Notes: generated from the sequence alone by a model not told the origin. A DNA stretch of 64,000 nucleotides from Wolbachia endosymbiont (group A) of Pogonocherus hispidulus (GCF_964028195.1 NZ_OZ034750.1:1116001-1180000); one strand, 5' to 3'. Shown: positions 20,388 through 31,265, counted from the first letter of the stretch. Program-made: numbers and translations.

Positions 20388-21791
20388 TTATTCCTTCAAC
20401 ATAGACGACACTTTTTTCGAGCAGGAAATCACTTTATTAACCATATAGTTTTCATGATTATTATCTATTTTAGGCAACTCATACAGATAATTTACCATCA
20501 TTCCAGCCGACTGACTAATACCCTTTTCAGAAGTATCCGCCATCCAGTTTAATTGTTTTATCGATGCACCATTGCTTAAATGAAAATGCGCCACCGGGTC
20601 ATAAGCATTCCCATTACTATTATTCACTTTTAGTAAATAATATGCACATAGTTTAAGCATGCATTGTTTAGTTTCATTTGTACACTCAACGTTAGTTTTT
20701 AATTGCTCTGCACTTTCTAAAATTTCTGCACTAGATTGTTTTATATTTAGTTTGCCCAATAAAGTGACATCTTGGTTTAGATTGTTTTTTAGCCATTTTG
20801 TAAAGCCAGGTATTGGAGAAAGAGTTGCATACGCTTTTATACTTTTAAATTCCTGTGATAGCTTTTCTACAACCCTTTTGATTAAGAAATTACCAAGACT
20901 AATTCCAGATAACCCTGCTTGAGTATTTGATATTGAATAGAATATGGCAGTGCTTGCGTTACTTGGATCACTAGAAGGCACTGACTCATCCAAAAGGTGT
21001 TGAATGCTATTTGCAATCTTATTCATTAACGCAACCTCTACAAAAATTAGAGGTTCGTTCGGTATCTTGTAATGAAAAAAAGCAAAACAGAGACGATCAG
21101 AGTCTAGTCTGTTTTTTAGGTCGCCCCAAGAGGAAATTTTATGCACAGCTTCATATTTTATAAGTTTTTCTAACAATGATGCAGGTGAATCCCAGGTGAT
21201 TTGACGAAGATCAAGTAGATCAACATCAACCCAAGTATAGAGTATATTTTTTAATTCATTCTCTAGTGGATTCAAGCTTCTATATTGGTTCTTTAGCTTA
21301 AGCACATCAGAACGCATATCAACAATAAACTTAAGGCCTTCTGGTAGAGAAATAAATTGCTTCAATATTTTAGAACGCGGTGATTCAAGAATTTTTATTA
21401 AACCCTGTTCAAATTTATAGTTTAACTCGGGATCTTGATTTTCCTTGTACTCTTTTATTTTCTCATCTATTTCTTCTTTATGTAGACTAAATTTTTCTGC
21501 CAGGGTTTGCAGAAATTTTATTTTACCTTTCTCTGATAAGCTTAAGTACAAATTACCAAGAGATACAGCATTCTTACGTGCTGAAACCTCCCCTCCCTTT
21601 GGATTTAAGCACTCGTTCATCTTCAAGACTAAACTATCGATATCGCGACTGTTGCTTAAATCAGGACCGATGTTACCAATCCACGATCTTACAGCATCTG
21701 CCACTTCACCTAGTATTTTAAAAAAGCTTCTTACCGCTTTTTTGTCTTCAACTTTCACTATATCAGTTTTTACCAATGATTCTTTTGTCAT
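20388..21791 (-). CDS. malonyl-CoA decarboxylase
   Basis: Converts malonyl-CoA to acetyl-CoA and CO2. The 467 residues contain the strongly conserved core ITWDSPASLLEKLIKYEAVH, the acidic/aromatic CFAFFHYKIPNEPLIFVEVAL, FYSISNTQAGLSGISLGNFL and the catalytic region KAYATLSPIPGFTKWL with its Ser/His environment (YDPVAHFHLSNGA near the C-terminus). Length and domain order match the eukaryotic/alphaproteobacterial family. The role in an obligate endosymbiont could be fatty-acid balance or removal of malonyl-CoA (inference). Confidence 0.9.
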   Translation of the reverse strand: MTKESLVKTDIVKVEDKKAVRSFFKILGEVADAVRSWIGNIGPDLSNSRDIDSLVLKMNECLNPKGGEVSARKNAVSLGNLYLSLSEKGKIKFLQTLAEKFSLHKEEIDEKIKEYKENQDPELNYKFEQGLIKILESPRSKILKQFISLPEGLKFIVDMRSDVLKLKNQYRSLNPLENELKNILYTWVDVDLLDLRQITWDSPASLLEKLIKYEAVHKISSWGDLKNRLDSDRLCFAFFHYKIPNEPLIFVEVALMNKIANSIQHLLDESVPSSDPSNASTAIFYSISNTQAGLSGISLGNFLIKRVVEKLSQEFKSIKAYATLSPIPGFTKWLKNNLNQDVTLLGKLNIKQSSAEILESAEQLKTNVECTNETKQCMLKLCAYYLLKVNNSNGNAYDPVAHFHLSNGASIKQLNWMADTSEKGISQSAGMMVNYLYELPKIDNNHENYMVNKVISCSKKVSSMLKE

Positions 21792-21825
21792 AGATTTCCT
21801 TTATTATACATGGCTAATGCAAGTC

Positions 21826-21905
21826 AGGGTCATACCGCCGCGGTATCCCGCTAACAAGCAGCGGGATGACGAATTTGTCGTTTGTCAAATCGTCGGTAAA
21901 CCCAA
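21826..21905. repeat. type-2 palindromic element upstream of malonyl-CoA decarboxylase
   Basis: Contains GTCATACCGCCGCGGTATCCC and GCTAACAAGCAGCGGGATGAC. It sits 35-110 bp upstream of the malonyl-CoA decarboxylase start and could influence its expression. Confidence 0.65.
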
Positions 21906-22037
21906 GTTATTTTAGCTACATGTAGCTTAAGTTAAAGGAAAATTTAGCTACATAGCAGGCACTATTACTGAATTATTAATAATTCAGTAATACAATAGAC
22001 TTCTTGCACTACCTCCCAAGCCACAACTGTCATTCAG

Positions 22038-22518
22038 TAGAAATGCAAAAATCACTTGACAAACTCCGCCAGCCCCCTTATCATGGAAGTGAAGCTATTT
22101 ATTTATCTTCGCAATCTGCAGATTAAAACGACAAAGGGAACTTTGTATTTGGCGTAAATCATGCTTAATTTTTTGCACTATGTGCACCTCATGTCTTTAT
22201 AAAACTTCTGGGTTTCTACCTATACAAGCCGAAACGCGCTTATAAAGCGTTTAAGACATCAAAAGACGTCAAATAGAACAAGGGAGAATTTGAATACTAG
22301 CTACCCTAGGTTTTCTTTGCCTTTTTTTCTGCTTAGTAAATTTCTTAAACATTTATGACTAAAGGTTAGTTGCATTAAAAAGCAGCTGAGTCGCGGTTAT
22401 TAGACGTTTAAAACATAAAAAAACGCCAATACAGAAAATAGACAGTGACTAGGGTTTCTTTTGCCTTTTTTTTCATTTGGTAAATTCCTTAATATTTATA
22501 GCAACATGAACTGGGCAG
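22038..22518 (+). repeat. promoter-bearing structured repeat, copy C
   Basis: Full copy with promoter at 22056-22084, GCAC/GTGC hairpin near 22175, AAACGC/GCGTTT hairpin near 22232-22251, long-range pair ATTTGGCGT (22147) with ACGTCAAAT (22266), and two TTTGCC modules near 22316 and 22459. The long-range pair differs in sequence from copies A and B yet still pairs. It points toward iscS, whose start is 0.85 kb further on. Confidence 0.85.
22056..22084 (+). promoter_or_regulatory. sigma-70-type promoter of repeat copy C
   Basis: TTGACA (22056-22061), 17-bp spacer, TATCAT (22079-22084). Confidence 0.65.
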
Positions 22519-23255
22519 GAAGGTGTCATTCCAGTGCTCCTTTTTTTGTCATCCCAGTGTCTGGGCACTGGGATGACAAGAGGGGGTATTGGGATGACAA
22601 AAAAAGGAGGCTACTGGGATGACGAGAAAGGAGCACTGGGATGACAAAAAAGGGGCTACTTGGATGACATCATAGGGGCGCTGGCCTGACAATCGTCATC
22701 CCGCTTTATTAGCGGATGAGATACCATGAATAAATCCATAGCTGTACGAACATTCATTTTTGAAGGTAAACTGCACAGCAAATGGTCAGTGCTTGGCACT
22801 GCTCTCCTTTGTCATCCCAGTGCCCAGACACTGGGATCCAGTTTTCCATATAATCTCATCGAAAATGTTGTAACCACTTTCTATGCTAGTTTGCTTGCTC
22901 ACAAGCAAACTTTCCTGGATCCCAGTGTCTGGGCACTGGGATGACAAGAAAGAGGCTACTTGGATGACACCCTGACAACCGTCATCCCGCTACTTGTTAG
23001 CGGGATCTCTTGTTAGCGGCTAAGAGATACCGCGAATGAATCGCGGTATGACGGTCTGCGGCGGAATGACGGTTAAGCAATTCGTCATCCCGCTACTTGT
23101 TAGCGGGATCTCTTGTTAGCGGATGAGATACCGCGGCAGTATGACGGTTAAGTAGGGTGTCATCCCAGTGTCAGCTACTCGGATGACGAGAAAGGAGCAC
23201 TGGGATGACATCATAGGGGCGCTGGAATGACACCGTCACAGGGTGAACCAGCGTC
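22519..23255. repeat. mixed cluster of type-1 and type-2 palindromes, with tandem half-sites
   Basis: This spacer holds type-1 palindromes (22545-22577, 22812-22840, 22915-22943), type-2 palindromes (22980-23060, 23080-23145) and, at 22569-22688, a tandem run of five to six units of 21-25 bp, each beginning GGGATGAC and followed by an A/G-rich tail. A copy of the 48-bp repeat lies inside at 22743-22790. No gene is seen. The unit structure is not CRISPR-like. Confidence 0.75.
22743..22790 (-). repeat. 48-bp dispersed repeat, copy 2
   Basis: Reverse-complement copy of 5215-5262, reading TGTACGAACATTCATTTTTG and ending in AGCAAATGGTCAGTG. Confidence 0.65.
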
Positions 23256-23364
23256 ATACACACATCCCTTTGGTGACAATGTTTGTTGATGCAAGATTAT
23301 ACCTTGAAAAAATTAAGTTTTAGTGCTATTAAATAGTTGTAAATTTTGTCTCTGTGGTAGCTTT

Positions 23365-24612
23365 ATGAATGTTGAAAGTAAGAAAATACATGATACTAAA
23401 ATAAAATTACCAATATTTCTTGATTATCAATCTACTACTAAAGTGGATCCCCGTGTTTTGGAGGTAATGATACCTTATTTTAGTGAGTTCAGTAATGCAC
23501 ACTCTCGCAGCCATTCATTTGGTTGGACTGCTGAAGAAGCAGTGGAAAAAGCAAGGAAACATATCGCTGATCTGGTGAACGCAGATAGCAAAGAAATTAT
23601 CTTTACCTCAGGTGCAACTGAGTCAAATAATACAGCAATCAAGGGCGTTGCTCACTTTTACAAAAATAAAGGAAATCATATAATAACTGTCTGCACGGAG
23701 CACAAGTGTGTTCTGGATTCTTGTCGGCATCTGGAAAATGAAGGCTTTAAAGTTACATATTTGCCTGTTAAGCAAAACGGAATTATAGATTTATTAAAGC
23801 TTGAGGAAGCAATTACTGATAAAACAATTTTGATTTCAGTAACGATGGTAAATAGTGAAATCGGAGTAATTCAGCCTGTCAAAGAAATTGGTGTAATATG
23901 TAGAAAGCATAATATATTTTTCCATACAGATGCAGCTCAAAGCTTTGGAAAAGTTCCAATTGATGTTAATGAGATGTGCATTGACCTTATGAGTCTCTCT
24001 AGCCACAAAATTTATGGACCTATGGGAATAGGCGCATTATATGTCCGTAGAAAGAATCCTCGTGTTAGGCTGATACCACTAATTAGTGGTGGTGGACAGG
24101 AAAGAGGCATGCGCTCTGGCACAGTTCCAACACCTCTTACAGTCGGTTTTGGTGAAGCGGCACGTATTGCTAGAGAAGAAATGAAAAAAGAAACAACTAG
24201 AGTGAAGGAATTAAGGGATATTTTGTATAATAAGATAAAAGAAGCGTTTCCTGATATCGTTTTAAATGGTGATTATGAAAATAGAATTCCTGGCAACCTA
24301 AACTTGAGCTTTCCCTATGTTGAGGGTGAGTCTCTCATCATGGCAATCAAGGATTTAGCAGTAAGTTCTGGTTCTGCGTGCACGTCTGCGTCTCTTGAGC
24401 CTTCCTATGTCGTACGGTCGCTAAATAATGGCCATGACCTTGAGCATTCATCAATTAGATTTGGCCTAGGCCGATTTACAACTAAAGAAGAAGTTTTGTA
24501 CGCAGCAGATCTTGTTGCTAAAAATGTTGGCCGACTGAGAGAAATGAGCCCACTTTGGGAGATGGTACAAGAAGGAGTAGATTTGAACACCGTGAAATGG
24601 GACTCTCATTAA
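23365..24612 (+). CDS. iscS: cysteine desulfurase IscS
   Basis: PLP enzyme that takes sulfur from cysteine for Fe-S cluster and thio-tRNA synthesis. Motifs are [18 protein letters not shown] at the N-terminus, [13 protein letters not shown], the PLP lysine in [12 protein letters not shown] and the mobile active-site cysteine in [13 protein letters not shown]. From the ATG at 23365 it has 415 residues, close to the usual 404; an upstream in-frame GTG at 23323 is less likely because the family N-terminus is short. No iscU or iscA is next to it here. Confidence 0.93.
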   Translation: MNVESKKIHDTKIKLPIFLDYQSTTKVDPRVLEVMIPYFSEFSNAHSRSHSFGWTAEEAVEKARKHIADLVNADSKEIIFTSGATESNNTAIKGVAHFYKNKGNHIITVCTEHKCVLDSCRHLENEGFKVTYLPVKQNGIIDLLKLEEAITDKTILISVTMVNSEIGVIQPVKEIGVICRKHNIFFHTDAAQSFGKVPIDVNEMCIDLMSLSSHKIYGPMGIGALYVRRKNPRVRLIPLISGGGQERGMRSGTVPTPLTVGFGEAARIAREEMKKETTRVKELRDILYNKIKEAFPDIVLNGDYENRIPGNLNLSFPYVEGESLIMAIKDLAVSSGSACTSASLEPSYVVRSLNNGHDLEHSSIRFGLGRFTTKEEVLYAADLVAKNVGRLREMSPLWEMVQEGVDLNTVKWDSH

Positions 24613-24614
24613 AT

Positions 24615-24627
24615 GTATCCGTTCAGC
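24615..24627. repeat. solo IS66-type terminal sequence
   Basis: GTATCCGTTCAGC is identical to the outer 13 bp of the IS66 element at 60876-62341 and starts 2 bp after the iscS stop. No IS66 coding sequence follows, so it is a leftover end. Confidence 0.55.
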
Positions 24628-24721
24628 CAGTCCAACTGCAAATGCACTTTGAAATTACTCTGTAACCATTCACACTTAATTCTGCAATTCTTTGATCTCA
24701 CTCATGGAAAGACGGTATCTT

Positions 24722-24833
24722 TCTTGTCATCCCAGTAGCTAACACTGGTTCTTTTATGACGGTGTCATTCCAGTGCCCAGACACTGGAATCCAGAAAACT
24801 TAACTTTGACGGTGTCATCCCAGACTGGGATGA
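24722..24833. repeat. type-1 palindromes downstream of iscS
   Basis: Holds CATCCCAGTAGCTAACACTGG, CATTCCAGTGCCCAGACACTGG and GTCATCCCAGACTGGGATGAC. The last unit is also found on the other side of the IS5 copy (25866-25884). Confidence 0.7.
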
Positions 24834-25865
24834 CCTTGTTGCATCGCACTTTATGAGATGGTGATTTATGGTAAATTCATGTAACTATCTCAAATTTAGC
24901 CATACCAATATCAGTGAATTTGTTAAGTAAATAACACTTGAGTAGCAGTTCCCTCTCACGATTAATTTCAGATTTGTTCCTAAAACTAAATCCGAATATT
25001 TGCTTTAATCTTGAGAAAAATCCTTCAATGCGAGCTCTCTTTCCATAATCTACTTCTTCTTTCCACTTTTTTATGCAATCATATGACTTTATTAGTCTAA
25101 CAGCAGCATTTCTATCATCCATGTAATCCAATTTTTGGTGCTCTGTTGCGTTGTTTTTCGGAAGAACTTTTGTCTTTATACCAAACTTGTTACATAATTC
25201 GTAAAGCTTATGCCTGTCATATGCTCTATCCGCATATAATACCTTTACAGCATGAACTTCTTCTAACAAATCGCAAGTGATCCGAATAAACTCCGCTGCT
25301 GTATTTTGCTGCTATGACTTTTTATACTCAACATTACATGCAGTTTCCGTGTCTGCTCATAGCCGTTCTGTCTGCACTATTTTCCTTCTGGGGTATTGCT
25401 GATGCTTGTGCTATCTATGGCAATTTCGATATCTTCCATATTATTTTTATCAATTCTGCAATCATTGATCTTAATATTAAGTTTCTTAAACTTTCTTGAT
25501 GCTTGTGAATAGCTGATAACTGCCAAATCTCTTCCTATTTGTTGCAAATATCTTTTTATAAACCCAACTGTTTGTCTTAAACCTATTCTGAATAGATGGG
25601 TTATTATATGTATCAAAATTACCACTTTATTGCTGTAAATATTGTTGCCACCCTGCATTTTTGGACTATTTTCATACCAATTTTCGATAGCTTCATTGAT
25701 GTAACGAAAAATATTTCCCCTTTCTTGGAGAAATTTGTTATATTCGTTTTGGTTACTGACTCTCATTTTTTGTGGCATATTTTTTCTTCAAAGGTTAAAT
25801 GGCTATTTATAATGAATTTTGTCAGTAACTGCCAGTTCTTTTCATCTGAGCGATGCAACAAAGCC
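24834..25865 (-). mobile_element. IS5-family (IS903-like) insertion sequence, copy 1
   Basis: 1032 bp with terminal inverted repeats CCTTGTTGCATCGC (24834) and GCGATGCAACAAAGCC (25850-25865), which resemble the IS903 end GGCTTTGTTG. It carries one disrupted transposase. On both sides lies the palindrome CATCCCAGACTGGGATGAC, so it is inserted in or recombined with a type-1 palindrome. It is the mirror copy of the element at 38520-39544. Confidence 0.8.
24877..25778 (-). pseudogene. IS5-family transposase, broken (copy 1)
   Basis: The N-terminal part (25778-25377) includes GLRQTVGFIKRYLQQIGRDL and the first DDE aspartate in EIAIDSTSI, then ends at an amber codon after TPEGK. The same frame goes on with CRQNGYEQTRKLHVML, so the stop replaces one codon, most likely tryptophan (TGG to TAG). 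A frame change and probable deletion follow near 25300. The last part (LEEVHAVKVLYADRAYD with the second aspartate, then RARIEGFFSRLKQIFGF with the glutamate) is intact to 24877. Confidence 0.85.
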
Positions 25866-26050
25866 ATCCCAGACTGGGATGACAGCAATCCTACGTCATA
25901 CCGCGTTCATTCGCGGTATCTCTAGATCCCGCTAACAAGCAGCGGGATGACGAGGTTATCGTCATACCACCGCGAACCGTCATACCGCCGCGGTATCTCA
26001 AAGCATAGATCCCGCTAACAAGTAGCGGGATGACGAGGATGACGGTTGTC
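25866..26050. repeat. type-2 palindrome cluster between IS5 copy 1 and repeat copy D
   Basis: Contains CGTCATACCGC...GCGGTATC and CCCGCTAACAAGCAGCGGG units. The same series, in reverse complement, lies at 38337-38518, so the block is part of the inverted duplication. Confidence 0.75.
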
Positions 26051-26053
26051 GTT

Positions 26054-26529
26054 TAGCTATAAATATTAAGAAATTTACCAAATGAAAAAAAAGGCAAAAG
26101 AAGCCCCGTGGTGGTTGGCTATTTACTATGTACTAAAATATCGGCGTTTTTTTTATTCTAAAACGCTTGATTAAGAGCGATTTAGCTGCTTTTAACTTGC
26201 AACTAACCTACACCGCAAGTGTTTAAGAAATTTACTAAGCAGGAAAAAAGGCAAAGAAACCCCGTAGTAGCTAGCATTCAAATTCTCCCTTGTCAATTTG
26301 ACGTTTTTTGCTGTCTTAAACGCTTTGTAAGCGCGTTTCGGCTTATATAGGTAAAAACCCAGAAATTTTTAAAGACATGCGATGCACGTAGTGCGAAAAA
26401 TTAAACATGAGACGCCAAATACCCTAAGTTTTTTGTCATTAACCTGCACAGATTGCGAAGATAAATAAATAGCTTCATTCTCATGATAAGGGGACTGGCG
26501 GGGTTTGTCAAGGAAGTTTTTTGTTTCTA
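26054..26529 (-). repeat. promoter-bearing structured repeat, copy D
   Basis: Full copy in reverse orientation with promoter at 26483-26511. The GCAC/GTGC hairpin is kept although its loop changed to TAC, the AAACGC/GCGTTT hairpin is kept, and the long-range pair is TTTGGCGT with ACGTCAAA as in copy C. Both TTTGCC modules are present. It points into the palindrome cluster and IS5 copy 1. Confidence 0.85.
26483..26511 (-). promoter_or_regulatory. sigma-70-type promoter of repeat copy D
   Basis: On the minus strand TTGACA (26511-26506), 17-bp spacer, TATCAT (26488-26483). Confidence 0.65.
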
Positions 26530-26604
26530 CTGAATGAAAGTTGTGGCTTGGGCAAGAAGTCTATTTCCACAAAAATGCTTCAATTTATCTTAACATTTTG
26601 TCAA

Positions 26605-26994
26605 CTACCTTTGTAGATTTAAAAGGGCATTTTTACATATTCCATATGGCTGCCAGTTGCACCCCTCACATGCGTAATCAAATTTCTTTAAAGACATTTT
26701 CTCTCTAATCTTTTTTACCGCCTCATTCCAAGTTAAAGTCTCGCCAATTTTTATTCCTAAAATTTCCATATGCCTTCTATCTAGCTCTAAAACTTTAGCT
26801 TGTGTGGTGCATTTACCTTGTTTAGTCTGATTTGGGCAAGCACTACAAATACTATCAAGATTGCCGACTACTTCGATTTGAGTACTAATTACTTTGCTTG
26901 CTATCTTTTTATAATTTTCTACAAAACCCTGAGAATATCCATACCCTTGAAATGCAAGGGTGCACATAAAATGATGAGGGCGGAATTTTATCAT
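26605..26994 (-). CDS. DUF1284 family cysteine-rich protein
   Basis: The 129-residue product starts MIKFRPHHFMC, the hallmark of the DUF1284 family, followed by FQGYGYSQGFVENYKKI. Later come two cysteine groups, SICSACPNQTKQGKC and YACEGCNWQPYGIC. The pattern of seven or more cysteines suggests an Fe-S cluster or metal site, but no activity is established. The start at 26994 overlaps the bioY stop as ATGA, so the two are translationally coupled. A longer frame upstream is bioY sequence in another frame. Confidence 0.8.
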   Translation of the reverse strand: MIKFRPHHFMCTLAFQGYGYSQGFVENYKKIASKVISTQIEVVGNLDSICSACPNQTKQGKCTTQAKVLELDRRHMEILGIKIGETLTWNEAVKKIREKMSLKKFDYACEGCNWQPYGICKNALLNLQR

Positions 26995-27518
26995 TTTTTC
27001 AAATATTGCAAAGCTGCTACAAGTAGAAAAATTTTTACCAAACCAGGAAGGATAAATGGTAAAACACCCACCATTATCGCTTGTCCCAGACCCAAGTAAA
27101 CAGCAAGCCAACTAACACCACAAATAAAGATTATAACTGTACCAGCCAGACAACTTAAAGAATTACACACAAATGATTTATATTTAGAGTTCAGTAATTC
27201 ATTTACTTTGCTCATTACCATAACAGCAGCTAAACAGCCAATTAAATATCCACCTGTTGGTCCAAGAAAAATGTGATAACCACCAAAAAAATTCGCAAAA
27301 ACAGGAAATCCTGCTGCACCAAGTGATAGATATGTAAGCACAGAATAGAATGCTGTTCTGCGGTTAAATTTAAGCCCAATAAGCATTACTCCTAAAGTTT
27401 GCAATGTGATAGGCACAGGCTGCAATGGTATGCTTATTTGAGCCATCAAGAATAAAAGTAAAACGCAAGACAATATTTCAGCCAGTGTTGATCTGCTGCT
27501 AGATTGTGTTATAAACAT
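26991..27518 (-). CDS. bioY: biotin transporter BioY
   Basis: Substrate-binding membrane subunit for biotin uptake. The 175 residues have about six hydrophobic helices and the BioY motifs IPLQPVPITLQTLGVMLIG, YLSLGAAGFPVFANF and FLGPTGGYLIG. No ATPase (BioM) or BioN gene is nearby, so it works alone or with a shared energising module. It is followed by the DUF1284 gene with an ATGA overlap. Importing biotin would complement or replace host supply. Confidence 0.93.
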   Translation of the reverse strand: MFITQSSSRSTLAEILSCVLLLFLMAQISIPLQPVPITLQTLGVMLIGLKFNRRTAFYSVLTYLSLGAAGFPVFANFFGGYHIFLGPTGGYLIGCLAAVMVMSKVNELLNSKYKSFVCNSLSCLAGTVIIFICGVSWLAVYLGLGQAIMVGVLPFILPGLVKIFLLVAALQYLKK

Positions 27519-27633
27519 ACCTTCCCAATAAAAATAACTTATTAAATGTAATATATGTGTATAAGAGGTTTTGCAATTTAAATTTTGCTCATATTGTGCT
27601 ACAATGAATTATTTATGCACTATTAAATTAAAA

Positions 27634-28191
27634 ATGATGAGTAAACAAGATCTATTATCGTTGATGAAAGCAAGACACAGCGGACGTTCATACGATACTA
27701 CAAGAGCAATATCTCAGGAAGACATGGATATTTTAATGGAAGCTGTAAGGCTGACTCCCTCATGTTTTGGTGATGAACCTTGGAGATATGTGATATGCAA
27801 CAAACAGAACAATCAAAGCGCATGGGAAAAGCTGCTAAATTGTCTTGATGAATCTAATCAAAAATGGGCAAAAGATGCACAAGTGTTAATCATATCTTTA
27901 AGTGCTAAAAACTTCCGTAAACAAGGTAAAGGAGAAAATCTTTGGGCTAGTCATGATACTGGTGCAGCAAATTATGCACTTATGCTACAGGCTGCAGCTA
28001 TGAACTTAATGGCCCATCAAATGGGTGGATTTGATAGAGATAAAATAGTAGAAAGATTCAACATATCCGATGATTTTAATGTAATGTCAGTGATAGCGGT
28101 TGGTTACGAAGAAGAGGGCGCTGAAACAAGTAAGAAAAAAAGAAGACCAATAGAAGAAATATTTTTTTATGATGAGTGGCCAAGGTCCTAA
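27634..28191 (+). CDS. nitroreductase-family NAD(P)H oxidoreductase
   Basis: Predicted FMN-dependent enzyme. From the ATG at 27634 the 185 residues show the FMN-binding start MKARHSGRSYD, PSCFGDEPWRYVI, a catalytic/substrate segment DTGAANYALMLQAAAMNLMAHQMGGFD, and the C-terminal VMSVIAVGYEEEGAETSKKKRRP motif. The substrate is not known. Its last 23 bases overlap the dapF start. The reading frame is open further upstream, but those residues do not resemble the family. Confidence 0.85.
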   Translation: MMSKQDLLSLMKARHSGRSYDTTRAISQEDMDILMEAVRLTPSCFGDEPWRYVICNKQNNQSAWEKLLNCLDESNQKWAKDAQVLIISLSAKNFRKQGKGENLWASHDTGAANYALMLQAAAMNLMAHQMGGFDRDKIVERFNISDDFNVMSVIAVGYEEEGAETSKKKRRPIEEIFFYDEWPRS

Positions 28192-28960
28192 AAATTTTAT
28201 CAAGATGCATGGTACTGGCAATAATTTTGTTATCATAGACTCACGTTCAACAAACAATTTAGACTGGAACTATAGACAAATTGCTGATCAAAGCAGTTGT
28301 GATCAAGTGATAATTATAACAATGTCTAATGCTGCAGACTGCTTTATACATATCTATAATGCTGATGGTAGTCGAGCTGAAATGTGCGGAAACGCAGCAC
28401 GCTGTGTTGGATATTTGATAATGTCAGAAAAAGGTACTGAGTATATCACTATTGAGCTGGTAAACAAACGCATTTTAGAGTGTTTTAAAGTGGGTGATAA
28501 ATCCATAAAGGTTAACATGGGTAAACCTTTGCTAAAATGGTATGAAATTCCCTTGTCTACTGAGTGTGACACTCTTCACTTACCTATAGAGCTTGAAATG
28601 CTAAAAGATCCTGTTGCAGTAAATATTGGTAACCCTCATATAGTTTTTTTTGTTGATAACATAAATGAAATACCATTGCGAAATTTAGGACCAAAGCTAG
28701 AAAATCACGTATTATTTCTTCAGAAAATTAATATTAGTATTGCACAAGTTGAAAAGTCTGGAGAAATAGCTTTAAGAGTTTGGGAAAGAGGTACAGGCAT
28801 TACTGCATCGTGCGGTAGTGCAGCCTGTGCAGCACTTGTTGCATCCACACTACGTGGATATCTGACTGCCCAACAGACTTCAGTAGATTTACCAGGAGGT
28901 AAGTTATTAATCGAATGGGCAAATAACGTATTCATGACCGGTGATATAGGGTTTTTGTGA
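28169..28960 (+). CDS. dapF: diaminopimelate epimerase
   Basis: Converts LL- to meso-diaminopimelate, the cross-linking residue of peptidoglycan and a lysine precursor. The two catalytic cysteines lie in MCGNAARC and TASCGSAACAAL, and KMHGTGNNFVIID is the typical N-terminus. Length 263 residues. It overlaps the nitroreductase by 23 bp. The stop lies 8 bp from the sucD stop, so the two units converge. Confidence 0.95.
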   Translation: MMSGQGPKNFIKMHGTGNNFVIIDSRSTNNLDWNYRQIADQSSCDQVIIITMSNAADCFIHIYNADGSRAEMCGNAARCVGYLIMSEKGTEYITIELVNKRILECFKVGDKSIKVNMGKPLLKWYEIPLSTECDTLHLPIELEMLKDPVAVNIGNPHIVFFVDNINEIPLRNLGPKLENHVLFLQKINISIAQVEKSGEIALRVWERGTGITASCGSAACAALVASTLRGYLTAQQTSVDLPGGKLLIEWANNVFMTGDIGFL

Positions 28961-28968
28961 CCCTAATT

Positions 28969-29844
28969 CTAGTGATGCATTACTTCCAAAACTTTTTTAC
29001 CAATCACCGCAGGAGTCTCTGCAATTGCAATTCCAGCGCTCCGCATAACTTCTAGTTTTGCACCAGCACTTCCACCACTGGAAGAGATGATTGCTCCAGC
29101 GTGTCCCATACGTCTTCCTGGAGGTGCTGTTTGACCTGCTACAAAACCAACGATTGGCTTTTTAGTTTTTTCTGTTTTCACAAAATGTGATACATCTTCT
29201 TCTTCGTTTCCACCTATTTCACCAATAACTACAATACCATGAGTATCGTCATCTTTTAAAAAGAGCTCCATACAGTCGACAAATGTCATACCATGAACTG
29301 GATCTCCCCCAATTCCGATACACGTGGATTGACCAAGACCAACAGCGGTTGTTTGTGCTACTGCCTCGTAAGTTAAAGTTCCAGAGCGAGACATAATTCC
29401 TATGTGTCCACGCTTATGGATATGGCCAGGCATAATTCCTATTTTGCACTCTTCAGGCGTAATAATTCCCGGGCAGTTGGGACCAACCAATCGACTTTTT
29501 GAATCAACAAGCGCGCGCTTAACTTTCACCATATCAAGTATAGGAATGCCCTCTGTAATACAAACTATCAATTCTATTTTTGCATCTATTGCTTCAAGTA
29601 CTGCAGCAGCAGCAAATTTAGCAGGTACATATATAACTGTAGCATTTGCACCAGTCTTTTCTTTGGCTTCTGCTACAGTATTAAAAACCGGTAAATTAAG
29701 GTGAGTGCTCCCACCCTTTCCAGGAGTTACACCCCCCACCATTTTCGTTCCGTAATCAATTGCTTGCTCTGAATGAAATGTACCTTGCGCACCAGTAAAA
29801 CCCTGGCATATTAATCTTGTATCTTTGTTTACTAAAACGGACAT
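28969..29844 (-). CDS. sucD: succinyl-CoA synthetase alpha subunit
   Basis: TCA-cycle enzyme that makes ATP or GTP from succinyl-CoA. The 291 residues show CoA-binding [41 protein letters not shown] and the phosphohistidine site [14 protein letters not shown]. It follows sucC with 3 bp between stop and start, so the subunits are made from one message. Confidence 0.97.
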   Translation of the reverse strand: MSVLVNKDTRLICQGFTGAQGTFHSEQAIDYGTKMVGGVTPGKGGSTHLNLPVFNTVAEAKEKTGANATVIYVPAKFAAAAVLEAIDAKIELIVCITEGIPILDMVKVKRALVDSKSRLVGPNCPGIITPEECKIGIMPGHIHKRGHIGIMSRSGTLTYEAVAQTTAVGLGQSTCIGIGGDPVHGMTFVDCMELFLKDDDTHGIVVIGEIGGNEEEDVSHFVKTEKTKKPIVGFVAGQTAPPGRRMGHAGAIISSSGGSAGAKLEVMRSAGIAIAETPAVIGKKVLEVMHH

Positions 29845-29847
29845 GCT

Positions 29848-31017
<1,170 letters not shown>

Positions 31018-31028
31018 CTATTAAAAAA

Positions 31029-31229
31029 TTACCAACCGTAACGCTGCCTTCTGCATTCTTGCTGGTATTTCTTTTTTCTCGCTTCAGCTTTCTTTTTAGC
31101 TCTTTTTTCTGATTTTTTTTCATGATATTGTTTTTTCATTTTCAACCCTCTTCCTTCCTTTTGAATTGTTTTTTTCAATACTGGAAGAGCTCTGTCTACA
31201 TCACCATAATGGACTGATACTTCAATCAA
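31029..31229 (-). CDS. rpsU: ribosomal protein bS21
   Basis: The 66-residue basic protein starts IEVSVHYGDVDRALPVLKK and ends in a Lys/Arg-rich tail. It joins the 30S subunit near the anti-Shine-Dalgarno region. The start codon is TTG (31229-31227), supported by a strong GAAGGAGGT about nine bases upstream. A near-consensus promoter precedes it (31266-31294). It heads a probable operon with sucCD. Confidence 0.95.
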   Translation of the reverse strand: MIEVSVHYGDVDRALPVLKKTIQKEGRGLKMKKQYHEKKSEKRAKKKAEARKKKYQQECRRQRYGW

Positions 31230-31265
31230 ACTCTATACCTCCTTCGGTAATCATTTCAAAATTTA

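Noticed and set aside
22519..23255. Possible CRISPR array from regularly recurring palindromes
   Set aside because: Units differ in length and type, there are no unique spacers of constant size, and no cas gene is present.
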